DNA of 50,947 nucleotides from Syntrophobacteraceae bacterium (GTDB lineage Bacteria; Desulfobacterota; Syntrophobacteria; Syntrophobacterales; Syntrophobacteraceae), in contig JALOPI010000050.1 of the NCBI GenBank assembly GCA_025453975.1, positions 1 to 50,947 on the forward strand. Direction: 5' to 3'. How positions within the stretch are numbered: the stretch's first letter is position 1; each line of letters begins with the position of its first letter. The translations under genes were made by a program, and so were the position numbers. The notes under the pieces are model-generated. The model was given only the letters and a program-made list of their open reading frames with translations, ran no database searches and was not told the origin of the DNA. This document shows positions 11,227-20,037 of this stretch, piece by piece.

Positions 11227-12393
11227 ATGGGCTTTGAAAAGGCTGAACGACTCAGACGGCTTCCCCCCTACCTGTTCCAGGAGATCGACCGCCTCAAGGC
11301 GGAGCTCGTCGCCAAGGGAGTCGATGTCATCAACCTGGGTGTGGGAGATCCCGACCTGCCGACCCCTCGACACATCATCGAGGCTCTCCAGAGAACGGCT
11401 GAGGACCCGGCCAACCATCAGTACCCATCCTACTCCGGCATGAACGACTTCAAGGGGAGTGTCGCCCGCTGGTACAAAAGCCGCTTCGGGGTCCATCTCG
11501 ACGCCGACCGCGAGGTGCTCACCCTCATCGGGTCCAAGGAAGGCATCGCTCATCTGCCCCTGGCCTGCATCAACCCCGGGGATGTGGCCCTGGTGCCCTC
11601 CCCGGCTTACCCCGTTTACGACATCGCCACCATGTTCGCCGGCGGCGAGAGCCACATGATGCCCCTGCTGGCGGAAAACGGGTTTCTCCCGGACCTCGAC
11701 GCCATTCCGCCGGAAACGGCCCGCAAGGCCAGGGTCATGTTCATCAACTACCCCAACAATCCGACGGGTGCCATCGCTGAAAAGGACTTCTACGAGCGGG
11801 TGGTCCAATTCGCCCGTCAATACGACGTCATGATCTGCCATGATGCGGCCTACACCGAGATGGGCTTCGACGGCTATCGCCCCATGAGCTTTCTCGAGGT
11901 TCCGGGGGCCAAGGAGGTGGGTATCGAGTTTCACTCCCTCTCCAAAACTTACAACATGACGGGATGGCGCCTGGGCTTCGCCGTGGGGAACGCGGACGTC
12001 ATCGGGGCTTTGGGGCAGGTGAAGAGCAACATCGATTCGGGCGCTTTCAACGCCATCCAGTGGGCCGGGATCACGGCCCTGGAAAGCGACCAGGGTTGCA
12101 TCGCGGACAACCAGCGCATTTACCAGGAGCGCCGGGATGTTCTGGTCGAGGGGCTGAGGAGTGCCGGCTTGAGCCCCGCATCCCCCCGGGCCACCTTCTA
12201 TGTGTGGTGCCCGACGCCCGGGGGTTATACGTCCAAGGAGCTCACGTCCCTCCTCCTCAGGGAGGCGGGAATCGTCACCACCCCCGGCAGCGGATTTGGC
12301 GAGCCCGGCGAGGGGTATGTGCGCCTGGCCCTCACGGTGAGCAAGGAGCGCATCCAGGAGGCTGTGGAGCGCATCCGGAAGCTTTCGTTCTGA
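11227..12393 (+). CDS. dapL: LL-diaminopimelate aminotransferase
   Basis: Makes LL-diaminopimelate from tetrahydrodipicolinate and glutamate in one step, bypassing DapD/C/E. The class-I PLP aminotransferase has SYSGMNDFKGSVARWY, NYPNNPTGA and the PLP lysine in SLSKTYNMTGWRLGF. It directly follows dapB, and no dapD or dapE is nearby, which supports DapL over a generic aspartate aminotransferase. The frame reaches an ATG at 11191; I choose 11227 because CGGAGGA precedes it and the resulting N-terminus (MGFEKAERLRRLPPYLFQEI) matches DapL proteins. Predicted length 388. Confidence 0.9.
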   Translation: MGFEKAERLRRLPPYLFQEIDRLKAELVAKGVDVINLGVGDPDLPTPRHIIEALQRTAEDPANHQYPSYSGMNDFKGSVARWYKSRFGVHLDADREVLTLIGSKEGIAHLPLACINPGDVALVPSPAYPVYDIATMFAGGESHMMPLLAENGFLPDLDAIPPETARKARVMFINYPNNPTGAIAEKDFYERVVQFARQYDVMICHDAAYTEMGFDGYRPMSFLEVPGAKEVGIEFHSLSKTYNMTGWRLGFAVGNADVIGALGQVKSNIDSGAFNAIQWAGITALESDQGCIADNQRIYQERRDVLVEGLRSAGLSPASPRATFYVWCPTPGGYTSKELTSLLLREAGIVTTPGSGFGEPGEGYVRLALTVSKERIQEAVERIRKLSF

Positions 12394-12431
12394 TCTCGCA
12401 CCGGCTGCGGGCGTGGGCTTCGAGTACAGCC

Positions 12432-12989
12432 ATGAACGGTGACGGAACATCAAGCCCCCCTGTGAAGGCGGCCGCGCGCGCACGTCGCGCCCCGGTACGG
12501 GCCATCATCGGATTCGGGGGCAATGTGGGCGATGCGGCGGCCAGCTGCCGCCAGGCCATCCAGATTCTGGGCATGCATCCGGAGATCGTTGTCCTCCGGT
12601 GCTCGTCGCTCTATCGAACGGAGCCCGTGGGGAAGATGGATCAGGACTGGTTCGTGAACGGAGTGGCCCTGTGCGAGACATCCCTGGAGGCCGAACAGCT
12701 CCTGGGTGTTTTGCAGGGCATCGAGGAGGACTTCGGCCGGACTCGCCGGGAGCGCTGGGGTCCCAGGACCCTGGACCTGGATATCCTGAGCTTCGCGGAC
12801 CGGGTCCTGGACACGGAAGGCCTGACGTTGCCGCATCCGAGGCTCCATGAAAGGAAGTTCGTGCTGGTGCCCCTCATGGAGATTCATCCCCATTGGACCC
12901 ACCCGCGCCTCCGTCGGACCGTGAGTGGGCTCCTTCGGGATCTGGAGGACCAGGGCGGACAGGCGGTGGACCCTTTGGAGCCCCGATGA
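12432..12989 (+). CDS. folK: HPPK, 2-amino-4-hydroxy-6-hydroxymethyldihydropteridine diphosphokinase
   Basis: Transfers pyrophosphate from ATP to the hydroxymethylpterin in folate synthesis. The 185-residue protein has IIGFGGNVGDAAASCRQA at the start of the fold, the signature RWGPRTLDLDIL, and PHPRLHERKFVLVPL. The first 20 residues are a basic extension not seen in short HPPKs, so the true start is uncertain. Its stop overlaps the start of the next small gene (ATGA), suggesting translational coupling. Confidence 0.92.
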   Translation: MNGDGTSSPPVKAAARARRAPVRAIIGFGGNVGDAAASCRQAIQILGMHPEIVVLRCSSLYRTEPVGKMDQDWFVNGVALCETSLEAEQLLGVLQGIEEDFGRTRRERWGPRTLDLDILSFADRVLDTEGLTLPHPRLHERKFVLVPLMEIHPHWTHPRLRRTVSGLLRDLEDQGGQAVDPLEPR

Positions 12990-13246
12990 TTCGACTTCTC
13001 ATCTATGGATTCCTCATCTATTTTGGATATCGACTCGTCAGGACGTGGGGGAAGTCCCTCATGTCCACAGGCGGGGATGCTGGCGATATGCCGAAATCCC
13101 AAGACACGGAGCTGATTCAGGATCCACAGTGTGGCACCTACTTTCTCAGGCAGCAGGGGGTCCAGGGCCGGGTTCATGGCCAGGTGCTCTACTTCTGCAG
13201 CGAGGGGTGCCGGAGCGACTACCTGCGGAAGCATGGCATATCCTGA
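12986..13246 (+). CDS. small membrane-anchored metal-binding (TRASH/YHS-like) protein
   Basis: Protein of 86 residues with an N-terminal membrane helix ([19 protein letters not shown]) and a C-terminal Cys module: [10 protein letters not shown] followed by [12 protein letters not shown]. The spacing C...C-x3-C resembles TRASH/YHS-type metal-binding modules and PP0621-type small proteins. It begins inside the folK stop codon (ATGA), so it is translationally coupled, although a role in folate synthesis is not evident. Function unknown; metal sensing or delivery at the membrane is a guess. Confidence 0.75.
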   Translation: MIRLLIYGFLIYFGYRLVRTWGKSLMSTGGDAGDMPKSQDTELIQDPQCGTYFLRQQGVQGRVHGQVLYFCSEGCRSDYLRKHGIS

Positions 13247-13271
13247 AACTTCATCCCAGGGAGGATCTTAC

Positions 13272-13943
13272 TTGAAATTCTTCATCGATACGGCGAGTCT
13301 GAAAGAGATCCAGGAGGCCCACAGCCTGGGCGTCCTGGATGGCGTGACCACAAACCCGACGCTCATCGCGCGGGAGAGCATCGATACGCGGGATGCTTTC
13401 GAGAAGCACATCAAAATGATTTGCGAGATCGTCGACGGGCCGGTGAGCGCTGAGTGCGTCAGCTCCTCCGCTCCGGATCTCATCGTCGAGGCCCGGACCC
13501 TGGCTGCCATCGATCCCCACGTCGTCGTCAAGATTCCCATGACGACGGAGGGCATGAAGGCGGTGCGCAGCCTCTCCGAGGAAGGCATCAAGACCAACGT
13601 GACTCTCGTTTTCTCCGCCCTTCAGGGGCTCATGGCCGCCAAGGCCGGGGCCACTTACATCAGTCCGTTCGTGGGCCGGCTGGACGACATCGGCCACGAG
13701 GGCATGGGACTGGTGGAAGAGATCCTGGATGTCTTTTCCAACTATCTTTTCGAGACCGAAGTCATCGTGGCCAGCATCCGCAGCCCCCTTCATGTGCTGG
13801 AAGCGGCCAAAATGGGAGCGGATATTGCTACGATCCCCTTCAAGGTCATCGGGCAGCTGGCAAGGCACCCCCTGACGGATGCCGGGATCCAGAGCTTTCT
13901 GGATGACTGGCGCAAGGTGGAGAAAGATTTCTCGATGAAGTGA
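13272..13943 (+). CDS. transaldolase / fructose-6-phosphate aldolase family protein
   Basis: Class-I aldolase of the small transaldolase (Fsa/TalC) family, acting on sugar phosphates in the cytoplasm. The 223-residue protein shows [13 protein letters not shown] at the N-terminus, GVTTNPTLI, and the Schiff-base lysine in VVVKIPMT. The start is TTG at 13272, fixed by a GGGAGGA site seven bases upstream and by the conserved KFFIDTA; the longer open frame from 13131 overlaps the previous gene and is not credible. Sequence alone cannot separate transaldolase from fructose-6-phosphate aldolase. Confidence 0.92.
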   Translation: MKFFIDTASLKEIQEAHSLGVLDGVTTNPTLIARESIDTRDAFEKHIKMICEIVDGPVSAECVSSSAPDLIVEARTLAAIDPHVVVKIPMTTEGMKAVRSLSEEGIKTNVTLVFSALQGLMAAKAGATYISPFVGRLDDIGHEGMGLVEEILDVFSNYLFETEVIVASIRSPLHVLEAAKMGADIATIPFKVIGQLARHPLTDAGIQSFLDDWRKVEKDFSMK

Positions 13944-13979
13944 GCGGCAACGCCGACGGTGCTGCACCCTGGCGACAGC

Positions 13980-14028
13980 GGGGCGGCCAGGATTCCTGTC
14001 GGAGGGAGCTTCGGTCAGGAGCCGCCCC
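13980..14028. repeat. bulged hairpin between the aldolase gene and the transglycosylase gene
   Basis: GGGGCGGC (13980-13987) is the exact reverse complement of GCCGCCCC (14021-14028), and inside it TCCTG (13994-13998) pairs with CAGGA (14016-14020). This makes an 8+5 bp stem with a six-base bulge and a 17-base loop. There is no T-run after it, so it is not a typical intrinsic terminator; it may be an mRNA-stabilising or rho-linked element. Confidence 0.45.
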
Positions 14029-14066
14029 AATGCAGCGCAAGCCACTCCTGAAGATGAGGTGTAGCG

Positions 14067-14717
14067 ATGAGTCACGGAGCTGACTTGATGATCCGTAGGG
14101 TGACAATGGGCGTATTGATCCTGCTCGCCTTGTGCATGGCCTTGCCGGGGCCCTCGGGCGGGGAGATCTACAAATACGAGGACAGGGATGGGGTCATCCA
14201 CTTCACGAACATTCCCGTCCAGTCCCACGCCCGGGAGGTCTCGCCGGTGCGCCAGCTCATCGTGGCGAAGCCCGGGGCCCTCCGCATGTCACCGGCAAGA
14301 TTCATCCCTTCCCTCGACTCCTGCACCAATCAGAACCAGTTCGAGCCGCACATCCGTCTGACCTGTATGCGTCATGGTCTTGACACCAACCTCGTCAAGG
14401 CCGTCATTCGAGCTGAATCGGGATTCAATGCCAATGCCGTCTCGCCCAAGGGCGCCATGGGGTTGATGCAGTTGATGCCGGAAACGTCGCGGGATCTTGG
14501 GGTCCTGAACCCCTTCGACCCGCTGGAGAACATCGATGGTGGCTCGCGTTATCTCAGGTCGATGCTGAACCGCTTCAACAACGACCTCCAGCTGGCTTTG
14601 GCCGCCTACAACGCGGGCCCGGAGGCCGTGGCGCGGCATGGGGGCATTCCACCTTACGACGAGACGCAGGGTTACGTGCAGAAGGTGCTCGAATACTATC
14701 GCAGATACAGCCATTAG
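14067..14717 (+). CDS. secreted lytic transglycosylase (SLT) with N-terminal DUF4124-like domain
   Basis: Periplasmic murein-cleaving enzyme. The 216-residue precursor has a signal peptide ([20 protein letters not shown]) followed by a small DUF4124-like module ([17 protein letters not shown]). The SLT domain carries the catalytic glutamate in [20 protein letters not shown], then LMQLMPET and [20 protein letters not shown] site precedes the ATG at 14067; 14088 is an alternative that still leaves the signal peptide intact. Length fits a short lytic transglycosylase. Confidence 0.92.
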   Translation: MSHGADLMIRRVTMGVLILLALCMALPGPSGGEIYKYEDRDGVIHFTNIPVQSHAREVSPVRQLIVAKPGALRMSPARFIPSLDSCTNQNQFEPHIRLTCMRHGLDTNLVKAVIRAESGFNANAVSPKGAMGLMQLMPETSRDLGVLNPFDPLENIDGGSRYLRSMLNRFNNDLQLALAAYNAGPEAVARHGGIPPYDETQGYVQKVLEYYRRYSH

Positions 14718-14768
14718 GGATCGCCGGGAGACGCGTCAGCCCAGGGGTCTCCATCGGAATTCACGGAA

Positions 14769-15431
14769 ATGATCCGAACCCGCCAGGCACCCGGTACATC
14801 GATCGACCAACAAAAGCCCATGGAAGCAATGAGCGAAGCGCCAAGGCATCTCTCACGCCAGCATTTGACCGGTCTTCCCAATGTGCTGACCTACATGAGG
14901 CTGGCGGCCATTCCCGTGCTGATCCTTCTCCTGATCCAGCCGACCCCGGGGGAATCCACCAACCTGGCCTTCCTGGTGTTCGGTCTGGCTTCCCTCACGG
15001 ACTATTTCGACGGCATCCTGGCTCGCCGCCACAACATGGTCACCGCTCTCGGGAAGCTCCTGGACCCTCTGGCCGACAAGCTCCTGAGCTCCGCGGCGCT
15101 GATCATGATGATTCCCATCGGCAAGGTCCAGGCCTGGCTGGTTTTTCTCATCCTCGGGCGGGAGATGACCATCACGGGGCTTCGCTCCATCGCCGCCAGC
15201 CACGGCCTGATCCTGGATGCCAGCCGAATGGGAAAGAACAAGATGATCTCGCAGATTTGCGGGATCCTTTTTCTCCTCCTCACCATTCCGGGCGTCACGA
15301 CGTTTCTCGAAGCCCTGGGAACGGCTTTTTTGTGGGTTTCCCTCATCCTGGGCTTCTGGTCCGCCAGGGACTACTTCGTTCAGGTTTACAGGCATGCCCG
15401 GAGCGAAGCGGGAGGCCCGGAGCCCCAGTAG
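14769..15431 (+). CDS. pgsA: CDP-diacylglycerol-glycerol-3-phosphate 3-phosphatidyltransferase
   Basis: Integral membrane enzyme making phosphatidylglycerol phosphate. The CDP-alcohol phosphotransferase signature is complete: DYFDGILARRHNMVTALGK followed by LLDPLADK. Several hydrophobic helices follow. Start uncertain: ATG at 14769, 14820 and 14829 are in frame, and the first 25-30 residues are polar and poorly conserved; none has an ideal ribosome site. No neighbouring lipid genes. Confidence 0.92.
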   Translation: MIRTRQAPGTSIDQQKPMEAMSEAPRHLSRQHLTGLPNVLTYMRLAAIPVLILLLIQPTPGESTNLAFLVFGLASLTDYFDGILARRHNMVTALGKLLDPLADKLLSSAALIMMIPIGKVQAWLVFLILGREMTITGLRSIAASHGLILDASRMGKNKMISQICGILFLLLTIPGVTTFLEALGTAFLWVSLILGFWSARDYFVQVYRHARSEAGGPEPQ

Positions 15432-15520
15432 ACCCCCCGTCCGCTGCTTTGAGCCCATTTCCCGCCTGATTCCTGGCGTCCCGCATACCGACCCTTCCGA
15501 GAGCCCGCGGAGAGTGAGTC

Positions 15521-16627
15521 ATGGCTTTCAGCCTGCCCGAGTACGTGGCCCCCGACTTTCGCAAGCCTCCACTCTCGGGGTCGCCGCTGGCGCGGTTCAA
15601 GACCGTGACCGAGCCTGGAGTGGCCCCCGAGGACTATCACGCCACCACGATCTTTCCCGAATACCTGCATCTGACTCCCGGCCAGTGGGTGATCCTTCGG
15701 GATTCGCGCATGGACTGCGTCGTGGTGCGCGACGGGGAGGGAGTCCTCCATGTCACGGAATTCCGGCATCTCCAGAAGGGCGATGCGGTGGCATGCGGAC
15801 GGCGTGAAAATGGTGAGGACGGCATCTTCGTTCACACCGATCCTTTCCCGTCCGGAAGGGGACCGGCAGAGATCTTCGCCTTCCGGACCCAGGTCTCCCG
15901 TGAGACGTCATTTTCCCATGACTACGATGAGCTTTACGAGCTCTTCGAGCATGAGCGCAGGTCGGGCTTCATTCTGTGGGTGCTGGGGCCTGCGGTGGCC
16001 TTCGATCGAGACGCGCGCGAGTCATTCGTGAGGATTCTCGAGGCGGGTTTCGTCCATGCGGTCCTGGCCGGCAATGCTCTGGCCGTCCATGATCTGGAGG
16101 CGGCTCTTTACGGGACGGCCCTCGGTCAGGAGATTTATACCAAGCGCCACAAACCCCTGGGCCACTACCATCACCTGGATGCCATCAATCACATCCGTCG
16201 GGCGGGATCGATCCAGCGGGCGGTGGAATCGGGGTCCATTGCGGAGGGCATCATGGCCGCCCTCGTTCGATTGCGGATCCCCACGGTTCTTGCGGGATCC
16301 ATCCGCGACGACGGTCCGCTTCCCGACGTCCTGGCCGACGTCTACGAGGCCCAGGACCGAATGCGCCGTCTTGCCTCCAGGGCGACCACCGTCATTGCCA
16401 TGGCCACTCAGCTCCACGCCATCGCCACGGGGAATCTGATTCCCGCCTGCCGGGTGATGAGCGACGGCCGCGTCAGACCGGTTTATTTCTACACGGTCGA
16501 CATGTCGGAATTCGCATCGAGCAAGCTCGCGAACCGGGGCTCCCTGACGGCCCGCTCCATCCTGACCAATGTGCAGGACTTCATCGTGACGCTGGCTCGC
16601 GGCTTGATCCCTCGCTGTGGCCCATGA
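15521..16627 (+). CDS. short, divergent homologue of archaeal/cyanobacterial ornithine cyclodeaminase (TIGR00300/ArgZ-AgrE C-terminal type)
   Basis: The 368-residue protein contains the family hallmarks as I know them: GNALAVHDLEAALYGTALG (near residue 180), HHLDAINHIRRAGSI, VLAGSIRDDGPLPDV (near 258), AQDRMR and QLHAIATGNLIPA. Family members convert ornithine to proline plus ammonia with NAD. Compared with archaeal members of about 400 residues it lacks the N-terminal LOR/SDH module, starting at the region MDCVVVRDGEGVLHV, and the Rossmann acid region reads VDMSEF where others have VDINP. It may therefore have altered cofactor or substrate use. GGAGAG precedes the ATG. The complete argBDFGH set lies 10 kb upstream and putA 21 kb downstream. 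Confidence 0.7.
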   Translation: MAFSLPEYVAPDFRKPPLSGSPLARFKTVTEPGVAPEDYHATTIFPEYLHLTPGQWVILRDSRMDCVVVRDGEGVLHVTEFRHLQKGDAVACGRRENGEDGIFVHTDPFPSGRGPAEIFAFRTQVSRETSFSHDYDELYELFEHERRSGFILWVLGPAVAFDRDARESFVRILEAGFVHAVLAGNALAVHDLEAALYGTALGQEIYTKRHKPLGHYHHLDAINHIRRAGSIQRAVESGSIAEGIMAALVRLRIPTVLAGSIRDDGPLPDVLADVYEAQDRMRRLASRATTVIAMATQLHAIATGNLIPACRVMSDGRVRPVYFYTVDMSEFASSKLANRGSLTARSILTNVQDFIVTLARGLIPRCGP

Positions 16628-16761
16628 AGGTCGCGGCGGCCTCTGGATTGGCCCCTCGCCCATCTCGCCGGCGGGGGGTCGGCCCCCGACGTCTTCATCG
16701 TCTGGCAGCCTCCCCCACGGGACGCCGGATTCCCCACATCCTCGGTGGAAGGCCTGCTCCC

Positions 16762-16791
16762 TTGACCGAACGTGCATGGAGCCACTATACT
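16762..16791 (+). promoter_or_regulatory. predicted sigma70 promoter of the nitroreductase gene
   Basis: TTGACC (16762-16767) and TATACT (16786-16791) are separated by 18 bases, in the 240-base gap before the nitroreductase gene. This matches five of six bases at each box and suggests a transcript starting near 16798. Confidence 0.5.
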
Positions 16792-16869
16792 GCCTTTCGT
16801 TTCGCCGTCGAAAAGCTCCATGGGGCAAACCGGATATCAGGATGGTAATGGACCACACGAGGAGGAGAC

Positions 16870-17394
16870 ATGTCTGAAGCTGCAACCGATTCCCCTGTCC
16901 TGAAAGCCATTTTAGAACGCCGCAGCATCCGTCATTTCACCGAAGCCTCGGTCGCGAGGGGGCTCGTGCTGGAAGCACTCAAGGCGGCATCCTGGGCCCC
17001 TTCGGGACTCAACAATCAGCCCTGGCGGTTCGGCCTCATCCGGGATGACGATCTCAAGGCCCGTCTCGGCGGTCTCACGCGGTACACCAATGTCATCAAG
17101 TCCGCCTCGGTCCTGGTGACGTTTTTCCTGGATAAGGACAGCTCCTACGATCATGTCAAGGACTGCCAGGCCGTCGGCGCATCCATCCAGAACTTCCTGC
17201 TGGCGGTTCATGCGCGGGGGCTCGGAGCTGTCTGGATCGGCGAGATCCTCAAGAACAAGGACGAGATTCAACGCCTGCTGGAGCTTCCCGACAGGCTGGA
17301 GCTCATGGCGGTCGTGGCTGTGGGGCATCCGGCCCATCGGAGTCAGACCTCGCATCGGCGGCCCGTTGAAGAGCTGGTTCTTTTCGAGAAATAG
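16870..17394 (+). CDS. nitroreductase family FMN protein
   Basis: The 174-residue protein fits the nitroreductase fold: ILERRSIRHFTEASV at the N-terminus (FMN phosphate contact), ASWAPSGLNNQPWRFGLI, and VGASIQNFLLAVHARGLGAVWIGEI, with the final segment AVVAVGHPA. Such enzymes reduce nitro compounds, quinones or flavins with NAD(P)H. The short length is typical of anaerobe members. AGGAGGAGA precedes the ATG. Substrate not predictable. Confidence 0.9.
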   Translation: MSEAATDSPVLKAILERRSIRHFTEASVARGLVLEALKAASWAPSGLNNQPWRFGLIRDDDLKARLGGLTRYTNVIKSASVLVTFFLDKDSSYDHVKDCQAVGASIQNFLLAVHARGLGAVWIGEILKNKDEIQRLLELPDRLELMAVVAVGHPAHRSQTSHRRPVEELVLFEK

Positions 17395-17486
17395 GGGGTC
17401 TTGCCGCATTCGGCATGACGAGCCAGTGCCCATGACCCTGGCATCGCGTGATTCCACAGGGTCTCCACGGGGAGAGAGGAAGTCCC

Positions 17487-18116
17487 ATGATCTTTGAAAC
17501 GTTTATGGTGGGAATGCTTCAGACCAATTGCTACCTGGTGGGGGATGAGCATTCCCGCAAGGCCGTGGTGATCGATCCCGGCGGCGACAGCCAGCGCATC
17601 GCGCGGCGCTTGCGGGAGGAGGGCCTGGAGCTGAGCGCCATTCTGAACACCCACGCCCACTTCGACCACGTCATGGAGTGCTGGATGCTGAAATCGCTCA
17701 CTGGGGGCGAGATCATCATGCATCCCGGGGATGAAGGGCTCCTTTCGGACCGGATGGTTGGGATGGGGGCCGTCATGAAGAGCGCAGTGGACCTGGCGGC
17801 CTGCAGCATCGATCGGCAGGTCCGCGGGGGTGACCAGATCGAGATTGGCTCTCTCATTTTCCATGTCATCGAGACGCCGGGGCACACGCCTGGACATGTC
17901 TCTTTCCACCTGCCACGGGAGAAGATGATCTTCGTCGGCGACACCCTTTTTGCCGGATCCATCGGCCGAACGGACTTTCCTGGGGGATCCTACGATCAGC
18001 TCATTCGATCGGTGAGGGAGAAGATCTTTACGCTGCCGGGTGAAACGTTGGTGTACCCGGGGCATGGACCCGAAACGACCGTTGACCGTGAGAGGACGAC
18101 CAACCCCTTTTTCTAG
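17487..18116 (+). CDS. metallo-beta-lactamase fold hydrolase (glyoxalase II-like)
   Basis: The 209-residue protein carries the zinc motif THAHFDHV, a later GHTPGHVSFHL with its metal histidine, GDTLFAGSIGRTDFPGG and the C-terminal YPGHGPETT. This is the short hydroxyacylglutathione-hydrolase-like (GloB-type) subgroup, which hydrolyses thioesters; the real substrate is unknown. The open frame reaches 17448, but the ATG at 17487 has GGAGAGAGGAAG upstream and gives the standard N-terminus MIFETFMVGMLQTNCYLV. Confidence 0.92.
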   Translation: MIFETFMVGMLQTNCYLVGDEHSRKAVVIDPGGDSQRIARRLREEGLELSAILNTHAHFDHVMECWMLKSLTGGEIIMHPGDEGLLSDRMVGMGAVMKSAVDLAACSIDRQVRGGDQIEIGSLIFHVIETPGHTPGHVSFHLPREKMIFVGDTLFAGSIGRTDFPGGSYDQLIRSVREKIFTLPGETLVYPGHGPETTVDRERTTNPFF

Positions 18117-18162
18117 GGAGGTCTGGTCCGGTCCTTGACCAAAAGCGATGGGAGGAATGTCG

Positions 18163-18681
18163 ATGAAAAACCTGAGACGTTTGGGGACGGCCCGACGAAT
18201 GGAAAGTGCTTTGGTGTGCCTTCTCGCCATCCTGCTGCTTTCGGGGTGCGGCGCCACCGGCAAGGGGAGCGCCCCACCGCCCAATCCCATGGGCCAGACC
18301 ACGGAGCCGCCACCCGGCTCATCCACGCCGCCTCCCCCCCTGCTCCCCCCCCTGGAAAGTCGCCCCATGGTTCTGGATTTCCCGGATGTTCCCGTGCCCC
18401 AGGAGCTGAGCCGGATCGACAGTGAGTCTTTCGTATTCCAGTCGGGAAATCTCGCCGTTGGGCTCATGACTTTGCGGGGACTGAACGTCGACACCCAGTC
18501 CATCATCAATTTTTACAGGATCGCCATGCCGCGCGAGAACTGGAAGCCGAGGGGGGGCTTCAACGCCAAGAAGACGGTCCTCATCTTCGAAAAACCCGAC
18601 AAGACGTGCGTCATCAACGTTTATGAGAAACTGTTCCGCACTTATGTCGAGGTCTATCTGGCGCCCATGACTGGCGTTTGA
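18163..18681 (+). CDS. uncharacterised lipoprotein
   Basis: Predicted lipoprotein of 172 residues. A basic N-terminus and hydrophobic stretch end in LLLSGCGATG, a lipobox. A proline-rich linker (residues about 30-65) leads to a compact C-terminal domain of about 100 residues with SFVFQSGNLAVGLMTLRG and NWKPRGGFNAKKTVLIFEKP. GGAGG at 18151-18155 sets the ATG at 18163 rather than 18148. I do not recognise the domain. It lies between the MBL-fold hydrolase and coaBC. Confidence 0.75.
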   Translation: MKNLRRLGTARRMESALVCLLAILLLSGCGATGKGSAPPPNPMGQTTEPPPGSSTPPPPLLPPLESRPMVLDFPDVPVPQELSRIDSESFVFQSGNLAVGLMTLRGLNVDTQSIINFYRIAMPRENWKPRGGFNAKKTVLIFEKPDKTCVINVYEKLFRTYVEVYLAPMTGV

Positions 18682-18751
18682 CCCATCAACCGGACGTTCA
18701 CCCGGCGCGCCCCGTCGCCGTGAAGGATGCTCCGGGGGAACCTTTGCCGAG

Positions 18752-19957
18752 ATGCGGATGTTCAACGGTAAGTCGATCCTTTTGGGGGTGTCCGGGGGGA
18801 TAGCGGCCTACAAGGCGGCCGAGCTGGCCCGCTCTTTCATCAGGGAGGGTGCCGGGGTCCAGGTGGTCATGACGGCTGGCGCCCAGCGCTTCATCACCCC
18901 CCTCACCCTTCAGGTGCTCTCGGAGCAGCCGGTGGCCACCGACCTGTTCGATCCGGGACTCGAGTCCCAGATCGGTCACATTCAGATGGCCCGAGCCGCA
19001 CACCTGGTGGTGGTGGCCCCGGCCACGGCCAACGTACTGGCCAAGGCCGCCGCGGGTCTGGCGGACGATTACCTCACCACGGTGCTTCTGGCCACGACGG
19101 CCCCAGTGCTCTTCTGCCCCGCCATGAACACCCGGATGCTCGAGCATCCGGCGACACGTCGCAGCCTGGAGACTCTGCGGCAGCTCGGATACAGCGTGCT
19201 CGAGCCGGACGCGGGTCAGCTCGCGTGCGGCGAGGAGGGCGCCGGCCGGCTCCCCGACCCGCCCGTCATCCTCGAAGCCGCCTGCCGCCTTCTGACTCCA
19301 CCGTCGCTTCAGGGGCGACGGTTCCTGGTCAGCGCGGGGCCAACGTGGGAGCCCCTGGACCCCGTGCGGTTCATCACCAATCCCTCCAGCGGAAAAATGG
19401 GCTTTGCCCTGGCTCGCATGGCCGCCCGCCGCGGGGCGGAGGTGACCCTCGTTTCCGGGCCGTCGTCCCTGGCGAGCCCCACGGGAATCTCGACGGTTCG
19501 GGTGAGGACAGCCCTGGACATGGAACAGGCCGTCCTCGAGCACGCTCGGAACATGGACGCGATCATCATGACGGCGGCTGTGGGGGACTACCGGCCGGCA
19601 CACGCCGCATCCCAGAAGATCAAGAAGTCATCGGACACCATGACCATCCCCCTCATCAGGAACCCCGACATCCTGGCTTCACTGGGGAAGTCTCGCCCGC
19701 ACGGTGTGCGCCAGGTCCTCGTGGGCTTTGCCGCCGAGACGGAGCATCTCATCGAAAACGCCCGGGAGAAGCTCATCCAGAAGAACCTCGATTTCATCGT
19801 GGCCAACAACCTGGGTGAATCGGGATCGGGATTTGGAGTCGATACGAACCGGGTCAAGATCATCGACCCCACGGGAGCCATCGAAGAGCTTCCCATGCTC
19901 ACGAAAGACGAAGTCGCCGCCAGGATTCTCGACCGCGTGGAGTCGATCCTTTCCTGA
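18752..19957 (+). CDS. coaBC: bifunctional phosphopantothenoylcysteine synthetase/decarboxylase
   Basis: Joins phosphopantothenate with cysteine and decarboxylates the product in coenzyme A synthesis. The N-terminal FMN decarboxylase half shows GVSGGIAAYKAAELAR, PAMNTRMLEHPA and the catalytic cysteine in GQLACGEEGAGRL. The C-terminal ligase half starts at SAGPTWEPLDPVRFITN and includes NPSSGKMGFALA and AAVGDYRPA. The 401-residue length is normal for a fused CoaBC. ATG at 18752 and 18758 are both possible. Confidence 0.96.
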   Translation: MRMFNGKSILLGVSGGIAAYKAAELARSFIREGAGVQVVMTAGAQRFITPLTLQVLSEQPVATDLFDPGLESQIGHIQMARAAHLVVVAPATANVLAKAAAGLADDYLTTVLLATTAPVLFCPAMNTRMLEHPATRRSLETLRQLGYSVLEPDAGQLACGEEGAGRLPDPPVILEAACRLLTPPSLQGRRFLVSAGPTWEPLDPVRFITNPSSGKMGFALARMAARRGAEVTLVSGPSSLASPTGISTVRVRTALDMEQAVLEHARNMDAIIMTAAVGDYRPAHAASQKIKKSSDTMTIPLIRNPDILASLGKSRPHGVRQVLVGFAAETEHLIENAREKLIQKNLDFIVANNLGESGSGFGVDTNRVKIIDPTGAIEELPMLTKDEVAARILDRVESILS

Positions 19958-20037
19958 CGGTGCTCCGCGAGGTCCCGGGCGGCGGCGCGGGGTCTCCGTC
20001 ATGGGAAGCACAGCCCAACGGAGTCGATGCCACGGAC

